This document shows positions 56,076 through 61,425 of a stretch of 61,425 nt of DNA, one piece after another (within the stretch, counting starts at the first letter, position 1; every line of letters starts with the position of its first letter). A model generated the notes under the pieces. That model did no database searches. It was not told the origin of the DNA and worked only from the letters and a program-made list of their open reading frames with translations. A program made the position numbers and the translations under genes. This stretch comes from UBA1737 sp964541525 (GTDB lineage: Bacteria; Bacillota_I; Bacilli_A; ML615J-28; CAG-313), in assembly GCA_964541525.1 (NCBI GenBank), contig CAZIQF010000010.1:1-61425 (forward strand), given 5' to 3'.

Positions 56076-57224
56076 TTAATAATTTTCCTTACGAACTTCA
56101 AAATATGATTGAGGATGATTACAAACAGGACAAACTTCAGGAGCTTTAGTTCCTACTACGATATGTCCACAGTTGCGGCATTCCCATATAGTTATTCCTG
56201 ATTTTTCAAATACTGCTTTAGTTTCAACGTTTTTCAATAAAGCACGATATCTTTCTTCGTGTGCCTTTTCAATTGCAGCAACACCACGGAATTGTTTAGC
56301 TAAGTCGTGGAATCCTTCTTCATCAGCCTCTATAGCCATTCTATCATACATATCAGTCCATTCTGCATTTTCACCTTCAGCAGCATGTAGTAGATTTTCT
56401 GCTGTATCACCTAATTCACCCAAAGCCTTAAACCATAATTTTGCATGTTCTTTTTCATTTTCAGCAGTTTGTAAGAATAGTGCTGCAATTTGTTCATACC
56501 CTGCTTTTTTCGCTACACTTGCAAAGTATGTATATTTGTTTCTTGCTTGTGATTCTCCTGCAAATGCTTCCCAAAGATTCTTTTCTGTTTTTGTACCAGC
56601 ATAAGGGTTTTTAGCAGATACTTCCTCAACTTTTACAAATTTTTCTTTTGGTTGTTTACAGATAGGGCACTTTTCAGGTGCTTCATCTCCTTCGTGAACA
56701 TAACCACAAATTGTACATTTCCATTTAGCCATAGTATTTACCTCTTTCTTTTCTTTCTTTTCGTTAAATTTTATTGTTTTAAGTAATGAATCCACCACAT
56801 CAGTGGGAATATCAGGATAAGTTTTAATAAGTTCTAAAAATTCTTTTGTATTTGCGCTTTTTGGAAGCATATATCCTGCCTCACGACACAAATCTTCTGC
56901 CATAAATCTTGATGATTTCGCAATAGCCTTTGAGAGAACATCAGGAAGTTGTAATGCGATGTTTTCAGCTTTTGCCTTACTTTGAACAAGAGCGCGCAAC
57001 GCCTCAACCACACTATCTTCTTTAGGTTGTTGAGGAGGAAGTTCTTTTGGCATCATAGAAATTGCTCCTGATGGGCAAGCGTCCGCACAAACTCCACAAC
57101 CAATACATTTGTTTACATCAATAATACTATTTTCTGTGTCAGTAGCTCCTGATGGGCATACATAAAGACAAAGGCAATCTTTAGTACAAAGTCTTAAATT
57201 TCTTACTGCATATTTTTCAACCAT
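56076..57224 (-). CDS. Ferredoxin-rubredoxin-rubrerythrin-rubredoxin fusion
   Basis: 382 residues in one frame. 1-60: ferredoxin-like, with one ordinary cluster CIGCGVCADACP and one unusual one, LCTKDCLCLYVCP (Cys-x3-Cys-x-Cys-x3-Cys). 65-150: helical region. 165-205: rubredoxin-type CTICGYVHEGDEAPEKCPIC. 210-340: rubrerythrin di-iron helices with EAFAGESQARNKY, ENEKEHAKLW and IEKAHEERY. 350-382: second rubredoxin CRNCGHIV...CPVC. It should reduce hydrogen peroxide using electrons passed between its own centres. An AGAGGT site and ATG at 56732 lie inside and would give a separate rubrerythrin of 218 residues. Composition is clearly less AT-rich than the neighbours, suggesting transfer. Confidence 0.9.
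   Translation of the reverse strand: MVEKYAVRNLRLCTKDCLCLYVCPSGATDTENSIIDVNKCIGCGVCADACPSGAISMMPKELPPQQPKEDSVVEALRALVQSKAKAENIALQLPDVLSKAIAKSSRFMAEDLCREAGYMLPKSANTKEFLELIKTYPDIPTDVVDSLLKTIKFNEKKEKKEVNTMAKWKCTICGYVHEGDEAPEKCPICKQPKEKFVKVEEVSAKNPYAGTKTEKNLWEAFAGESQARNKYTYFASVAKKAGYEQIAALFLQTAENEKEHAKLWFKALGELGDTAENLLHAAEGENAEWTDMYDRMAIEADEEGFHDLAKQFRGVAAIEKAHEERYRALLKNVETKAVFEKSGITIWECRNCGHIVVGTKAPEVCPVCNHPQSYFEVRKENY
56732..56746 (-). promoter_or_regulatory. Internal ribosome binding site within the fusion gene
   Basis: AAAGAGGTAAATACT followed by ATG (56730-56732) starts MAKWKCTICGY in the frame of the fusion. It is as good as other sites in the window and suggests that a shorter rubredoxin-rubrerythrin is also made. 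Confidence 0.55.
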
Positions 57225-57844
57225 TATTTTGCGCCCCCTTCTACCTTTTCAAACTTCCATGATGGTACTTTACATACCGGACATATTGCAGGTGGTTCAT
57301 CTCCTACAAATATAAATCCACAAATAGTACAAACATATACTCCAGTGCTTTCAAGCATCTTTTCACCTTCAGTCTGATATCGTGTAAGAAGCGACTGCAC
57401 CATTCTCGTTACTTTTTCTGCCCATACTTGACATCGTAGTGCTCCTCTATCAGCTTCTTTACTCGCTACAGCGTTTCCATAAGGGAATCCTGTTGATAGA
57501 TCTTTTTCAATCAGTTCAAGTAACTTTTTAATACTAGAATCACTTACAGGTTCAGCCTTAGATTTGAAGAAATTGGCAAGCTTCTTAAAGTTTTCACTCT
57601 CATTTGGCATATATTGTTTCTCACAACCTCTTGCGAGATTAGAGCAGATAATGCTCATTTCCATTGGTGATAATTCTTTCTCAATATGGGGCTTTTCAGA
57701 ATTACTTACCGATTGGGAAGCGGTATCTTCTTTAAGTTTAAACGCATCTCTACTAGCGCCACAGATTGGGCAAACAAAATCGTTAGGAAGTTCGCCATCA
57801 ATCTTGTGCACATATCCACAAACAGTACAAATATATTCTTTCAT
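57224..57844 (-). CDS. Double rubredoxin protein with helical middle
   Basis: 206 residues. Rubredoxin-type iron sites stand at both ends: CTVCGYVHKIDGELPNDFVCPICG (about 6-30) and CTICGFIFVGDEPPAICPVC (about 170-190). The middle (55-160) is helical and resembles regions found in rubrerythrin-associated proteins. A likely electron carrier for the fusion protein encoded next; the genes overlap by one base (TAATG). AAAGGAGG ribosome binding site. Composition matches the fusion gene, not the surroundings. Confidence 0.88.
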   Translation of the reverse strand: MKEYICTVCGYVHKIDGELPNDFVCPICGASRDAFKLKEDTASQSVSNSEKPHIEKELSPMEMSIICSNLARGCEKQYMPNESENFKKLANFFKSKAEPVSDSSIKKLLELIEKDLSTGFPYGNAVASKEADRGALRCQVWAEKVTRMVQSLLTRYQTEGEKMLESTGVYVCTICGFIFVGDEPPAICPVCKVPSWKFEKVEGGAK

Positions 57845-57867
57845 TTGATTCCTCCTTTTATGATTTA

Positions 57868-57876
57868 ATTATATCA
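57868..57876 (-). promoter_or_regulatory. Extended -10 promoter of the rubredoxin operon
   Basis: Minus strand TG-A-TATAAT (-10 at 57868-57873, TGA at 57874-57876), about 25 bases before the start codon. No good -35 is seen. No clear PerR-type palindrome could be recognised. Confidence 0.6.
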
Positions 57877-58063
57877 CATTCTATTTTTCACTTAAATAAA
57901 ATGGCGATATTTTTAATAAATAATTCTAGTTCAATCTCTTATTAAATTTACTTAGGGGTTTTTATCCTAGAAAATAAATCCATTTTTTCTAGAAATAGCT
58001 GATTTAAATGTTAACCATTTTCAATAATATTATTGCTGATTATAGATAAATGATGAATTATCG

Positions 58064-58897
58064 TTAATCTGAAATATGATTTTGTAAATAAATGGAAGCA
58101 TATGACCACGTTAATACATCATAATTATCATTAAAATATTTATTTTCTTTGTTAAAGCCGTGGTTAGCTCCTTCTACTAAATAAAGAGTCGAATTTGCAT
58201 ACAACTTATCAGCTCTTTCACTATAAGAATATGGTACTACAAAATCATTAGTGCCATGAACAATCAATACATCATTTTTAAATTTACCAATATGTTCATA
58301 AACATCATAATTTTTTAATTGTTCAACATAAGTACTATTACTTAATGATGGATATTTTAAAATCATTTCTGGAATATTATAGGCAGGGTAGAATAAAATA
58401 AGGCCTGAAATTAAATTTTCTTTTTCATCTGCAACAACACTAGATACTAATCCACCTTGTGATGTTCCAAAAAGGAAGATTTTATTTATATATATAAAAG
58501 TAGAAAAATAATCTACTATGAACGATAAAGTATCTATTTCCGTAAAAATTGTGCATAAGTCAATATTTGTACTTCTTGAAGAACTGCTAGATCCAGGGAA
58601 ATCGAATGTATATACTAAATATCCCAAAGAAGCACTTCTTTTTGCATAGGAATTCAAAGTGTCACTATTAACATTTGCTGAATGAGACATAATTATTAAT
58701 GGATAGTTATTCTCTTCGCTATAATTTTCTGGTTGGTATAAATTTCCATATATTTTTATATCTTCTTGATATATTATATATTCTTCAATATGTATCTTTG
58801 GATTAATCTCATTGTCAGTTTGATTATTATTTGTAGAACAAGAAAATAAAATACATGTTGATAATATTAATAACAAAAATAAAACATTTTTATTCAT
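58064..58897 (-). CDS. Alpha/beta hydrolase lipoprotein
   Basis: 277 residues. Lipobox LFSC puts Cys near residue 20. Catalytic elements: nucleophile elbow GTSQGG (Ser), acid in VHGTNDFVVP, His in GANHGFN. The family is the dienelactone hydrolase/BAAT-like serine esterase group. It should cleave an ester or peptide bond outside the cell. Single gene; substrate unknown. Confidence 0.88.
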   Translation of the reverse strand: MNKNVLFLLLILSTCILFSCSTNNNQTDNEINPKIHIEEYIIYQEDIKIYGNLYQPENYSEENNYPLIIMSHSANVNSDTLNSYAKRSASLGYLVYTFDFPGSSSSSRSTNIDLCTIFTEIDTLSFIVDYFSTFIYINKIFLFGTSQGGLVSSVVADEKENLISGLILFYPAYNIPEMILKYPSLSNSTYVEQLKNYDVYEHIGKFKNDVLIVHGTNDFVVPYSYSERADKLYANSTLYLVEGANHGFNKENKYFNDNYDVLTWSYASIYLQNHISD

Positions 58898-59146
58898 AAT
58901 AAATCGAGCATTCCTACCCGAATTTCACACCCTTTCCTTTAATAATTAAATTATACAATAGTTTAGTTAGTAAAATATATATAAGAGATAGTAGAGATTA
59001 ATATTTAAATTATATTTCAAACTTTGCTCGCTTCCAAAAAGTTATATTTATAAAACATTTTAGGGTTAATTAAATATCTCAATTATAAAATTCTAGAGAT
59101 ACATATTACTTTCATAGAAATGATTATATTAAATCATTCCTTTATA

Positions 59147-59821
59147 TTATTTATATAATGATGTGTCATATAAAATTCTGTTTTTTAAAAATGAATAGAT
59201 AATGTCATATATTTCAGAAATATTTTTATAAGCATATTTTAGTTGTCTTTGAAACATTTGTTTACTTATATCATTAGTTGCAATATGAATATTTATATTT
59301 TTCTTACTTATGCTAAATTGGTAAACATAATTTATACTTTCGTATCTTAAATTAACTTTGTTGAATAAATCAACATATAAAAAAGATGCTTTTTTTAAGT
59401 TAAAATTGGTTTTAAGTTTTTCATGAATTTCTAATATGTTTTGATAATTACAATAATCATATATACCTGTTGGTGCCACAAGACAGACAGATAGGATATG
59501 CAATTTTTCATCTAGTCTTGTTGTTACAATACCATGACTGATATATATACCATTAATTTTCCATACATTTAATCTATTACTATCAATATACTTTGGAACT
59601 CCATAATAATCAATTAAAACATTATCCATTTCGTCTATTGTTTGTAATTCATCAATAAAAAAAATAGCTTTAGTTTTGTTAATTAATATTTTTTTGAGAT
59701 TTAATCTTGCTTCATACCTACCTAATAATTTGATTTTCGTATCACAATTAATTTCTTTAATTGCTTTATTAAACTTTTTATTTATGCTAAAAGGTAAAAT
59801 TTCTAATTCAATATATTTCAT
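59147..59821 (-). CDS. Unknown protein, 224 residues, next to HipA-like kinase
   Basis: No family recognised. Soluble, with alternating charged and hydrophobic stretches: KAIFFIDELQTIDEMDNVL near 50-70, WKINGIYISHGIVTTRLDEK near 85-105, and an aromatic C-terminal part. The ribosome binding site is weak (AGGGAA well upstream of ATG 59821). An extended -10 lies at 59886-59894. The long palindrome at 59910-59946 overlaps the place of the -35. Close to the HipA-like kinase gene and on the same strand; it may be its partner, but that is inference from position. Confidence 0.65.
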   Translation of the reverse strand: MKYIELEILPFSINKKFNKAIKEINCDTKIKLLGRYEARLNLKKILINKTKAIFFIDELQTIDEMDNVLIDYYGVPKYIDSNRLNVWKINGIYISHGIVTTRLDEKLHILSVCLVAPTGIYDYCNYQNILEIHEKLKTNFNLKKASFLYVDLFNKVNLRYESINYVYQFSISKKNINIHIATNDISKQMFQRQLKYAYKNISEIYDIIYSFLKNRILYDTSLYK

Positions 59822-59885
59822 ATTTTATATTACAATTCCCTATTACATTTTTATTAAATCTGCAAATCTTCATGATTTCAGTTTA

Positions 59886-59894
59886 ATTATACCA
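59886..59894 (-). promoter_or_regulatory. Extended -10 promoter of the 224-residue gene
   Basis: Minus strand TG-G-TATAAT. With a 17-base spacer the -35 would fall on the left arm of the palindrome at 59910-59946, so a protein bound there would block it. Confidence 0.55.
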
Positions 59895-59909
59895 TAAAAT
59901 TTAAAAAAT

Positions 59910-59946
59910 GTGTCACAAATTTGAAATTCTTTTTAATTTGTGACAC
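59910..59946. repeat. Palindrome 1 (GTGTCACAAATT arms)
   Basis: Inverted repeat of 12-bp arms (59910-59921 and 59935-59946) with a 13-base centre. On the minus strand it is followed by a T-run, so it can also act as terminator. Closely related to palindrome 2. Confidence 0.8.
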
Positions 59947-60010
59947 TTATTAACTGTTTTTATATTTGATTTATATATTTATTACCAACTTAACTTTTAT
60001 TTTTAATGAA

Positions 60011-60057
60011 AATAAGTGTTACAAATTCCAAATTATTTTGAGTTTGTAACACTTATT
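60011..60057. repeat. Palindrome 2 (AATAAGTGTTACAAA arms)
   Basis: 15-bp perfect arms (60011-60025 and 60043-60057), 17-base centre, directly behind the stop of the HipA-like gene. Differs from palindrome 1 by a change that is matched in both arms (GTGTTAC/GTAACAC against GTGTCAC/GTGACAC). Confidence 0.8.
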
Positions 60058-60058
60058 A

Positions 60059-61195
60059 TTACTTTAGTAATTCTTGTATTCTTATTTGAATGAACTTTTC
60101 TATTAATTTTAATCTTTTATCTGGTAGATTATATTTTGTATGTTTTTTAAATTTAAAGTTAATTAATTTCTTTATTTTCTCTATTTGACTTTTATTCATA
60201 TATGTTTTAGCTGTTTCTACAAAGTCAGAGTACATGATGGCTGATCTTGTATTTGCATATTCTAATAATGTTTCAAGTGATGTGAATTCATCGTTATCCA
60301 TAGCATAAACAAATAAAGATGAACCATGGTCAAATAGTGGTGCAAATGATATTGGTTTATTTGTTTTATTATCTATTACTAAACCAAAGTTACCATAGTG
60401 TCGATCAGTATTTAATATTATTGCATCAAATACTATCATATCTAATAAATCTTGGTAATAATCATCACCTAAATTTTTTACATATTCAAGTACTGCTTTT
60501 AAGCCACCTTTTTCTACTAAATGACCAATTGGTATATATGAATGGTTTATATCTGTAAAGATTTCACATGTTGAACAAAGTTTATCTTTCCATCTTCTAA
60601 TGTTGTATTTTACATGTTTTACATCCATTACTTCTGCGATTTGTGATGCATAAAACTCAGAATATGGCTCTTTTCCTGAATTTGCAAATCCACTTGTACC
60701 TGCTTTATATAGATAAATACTACCATCTACTCTTCTCCAACATTTTGCAAGCATTCCATTTGTTGTCAGTTCTGGGGAAGACATAAATGCACTCTTTACA
60801 CTAGAACCATATCCTGTAAATGCAATAAGCGATAATATATTATTAAATCGATTTTCATATAAATTACATTCTTTAAATGTTTTTTTAAATGTATCTTCAA
60901 CGACCCAATATGAATCATTTAAAGATAATCCTTTACATATATCAATAATGCCTTTAGTGTTGTTATGGTTAAGACCTAGTTTACTTAAAAATTTATCTAC
61001 AAATTCTCTGTTTTTCGGTATACTTCTATCTTTTAACCATTTAGCCATTCCTTCATTACTTTGGTTAAGATTTAAAGGTAGTAGATGCTTATTATTTTCA
61101 ATAATTCTGAAATTTTCTACTCTAAAACCATCAATATCATAATAAACATCAAAAAAAGCTAAATTATTATCATATTGTTTTAAAATATAAGCCAT
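60059..61195 (-). CDS. HipA-like kinase
   Basis: 378 residues. The HipA-type kinase core is visible: ATP-site Lys in GSIYLYKAGTSG followed by EPYSEFYASQI, catalytic DAIILNTDRHYGNF (Asp-Arg-His...Asn) and metal site FAPLFDHGSSL. HipA kinases are toxins that phosphorylate a translation factor, usually beside a HipB HTH protein. Here no HipB is seen; the N-terminal 150 residues are not of the classical HipA sort. Start: ATG at 61195 with GGAGG at 61203, rather than 61237. Sits between ssrA and palindrome 2. Confidence 0.8.
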   Translation of the reverse strand: MAYILKQYDNNLAFFDVYYDIDGFRVENFRIIENNKHLLPLNLNQSNEGMAKWLKDRSIPKNREFVDKFLSKLGLNHNNTKGIIDICKGLSLNDSYWVVEDTFKKTFKECNLYENRFNNILSLIAFTGYGSSVKSAFMSSPELTTNGMLAKCWRRVDGSIYLYKAGTSGFANSGKEPYSEFYASQIAEVMDVKHVKYNIRRWKDKLCSTCEIFTDINHSYIPIGHLVEKGGLKAVLEYVKNLGDDYYQDLLDMIVFDAIILNTDRHYGNFGLVIDNKTNKPISFAPLFDHGSSLFVYAMDNDEFTSLETLLEYANTRSAIMYSDFVETAKTYMNKSQIEKIKKLINFKFKKHTKYNLPDKRLKLIEKFIQIRIQELLK

Positions 61196-61223
61196 TCTAT
61201 TACCTCCTTCTTTTATATTAATA

Positions 61224-61247
61224 GTCTGATATATCAATATATCAGAC
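61224..61247. promoter_or_regulatory. 24-bp perfect palindrome between ssrA and the HipA-like gene
   Basis: GTCTGATATAT and ATATATCAGAC with CA between them. It lies 29 bases upstream of the kinase start and 11 bases behind the tmRNA end. No T-run follows, so an operator for the kinase gene is more likely than a terminator. Confidence 0.55.
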
Positions 61248-61258
61248 GTGAATACTAT

Positions 61259-61425
61259 TGGTGGATCTGACGAGAGTCGAACTCGTGTCCAAACTAGTTT
61301 AGGTATTGCTTTCTACATATTTAGTTTATTAATTTGGTCTTATAGAATTATAGAAAATAAACAAAACTATAATCCTACCAGCTCTAATCTCGATATGCAT
61401 AGTTGAGCATTCTAACTATCAAAGT
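61259..61425 (-). ncRNA. ssrA: tmRNA (ssrA), 3' part
   Basis: The last 167 bases of tmRNA on the minus strand: CCA end at 61259, acceptor/T-arm GGACACGAGTTCGACTCTCG and the pseudoknot region before it. The tag reading frame lies beyond the window edge. tmRNA rescues stalled ribosomes with SmpB; its 3' end is a common integration site. Confidence 0.92.

Noticed and set aside
1..61425. CRISPR array, phage structural genes or replication origin
   Set aside because: No regularly spaced repeats, no phage head or tail genes, no dnaA-box cluster was seen.

Overview
The window is AT-rich (roughly 70 % A+T by eye), almost all genes lie on the minus strand, and genes are preceded by strong AAAGGAGG-type ribosome binding sites and followed by hairpin-plus-T-run terminators. 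Lipoproteins carry Gram-positive type lipoboxes, and the window has AddA/AddB rather than RecBCD, a membrane pyrophosphatase, PdxS/PdxT and a capsule locus of Firmicutes type. TGA is a true stop here: several overlaps use ATGA, and decayed genes contain TGA. I infer an anaerobic low-GC Firmicute (Erysipelotrichales/Clostridia-like or a walled Mycoplasmatota relative) living with a host. Genus cannot be told from the sequence alone.

Layout. 1-6.2 kb: a hypothetical protein flanked by duplicated terminator-promoter cassettes, two lipoproteins, a DUF4143 ATPase, then a GNAT acetyltransferase with a small XRE regulator. The last two follow a leader region with a promoter, a 20-codon reading frame, a terminator and a possible antiterminator. 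6.5-6.9 kb: tRNA-Glu and tRNA-Ser beside degenerate tRNA 3'-end-like fragments. 7-8.4 kb (+ strand): a DUF1540 protein and two tandem thioredoxin-fold paralogues, one of which has lost its cysteines. 8.4-14.3 kb: addBA with an unusually short AddB. 14.5-25.4 kb: pyrophosphatase, an SGNH-hydrolase lipoprotein with Listeria-Bacteroides repeats, a YwaF-like membrane protein, a phosphodiester-glycosidase surface protein, the pdxS-pdxT-flavoprotein operon and a DUF5131 protein.

25.8-45.8 kb is a capsule/exopolysaccharide locus transcribed right to left. CapE, CapF and CapG would make UDP-N-acetyl-L-fucosamine; a priming sugar transferase, EpsG-like polymerase, glycosyltransferases, LicD phosphotransferase, acyltransferases and a flippase would build and export the repeat unit. 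An HpcH/HpaI-type aldolase and a D-2-hydroxyacid dehydrogenase form a coupled pair inside the operon. A second, heavily decayed copy of the same pair lies directly behind the sugar transferase gene. A broken IS110-family transposase sits between the polymerase and a glycosyltransferase.

46-55.5 kb: FAD/Rieske oxidoreductase, nitrilase-family amidase, nucleotidyltransferase, radical SAM protein, Ig-like/GH3 lipoprotein, MATE transporter and a broken GH3 gene. 56-57.9 kb: a two-gene oxidative-stress operon, a double rubredoxin and a ferredoxin-rubredoxin-rubrerythrin-rubredoxin fusion. 58-61.4 kb: a hydrolase lipoprotein, an unknown 224-residue protein and a HipA-like kinase separated by two related long palindromes, then the 3' part of tmRNA (ssrA) running off the window.

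The strongest candidates for something new are the leader-peptide attenuator in front of xre-GNAT, the palindrome-linked HipA-like pair next to ssrA, the four-part rubrerythrin fusion with a retained internal ribosome binding site, and the duplicated aldolase/dehydrogenase module in the capsule locus.
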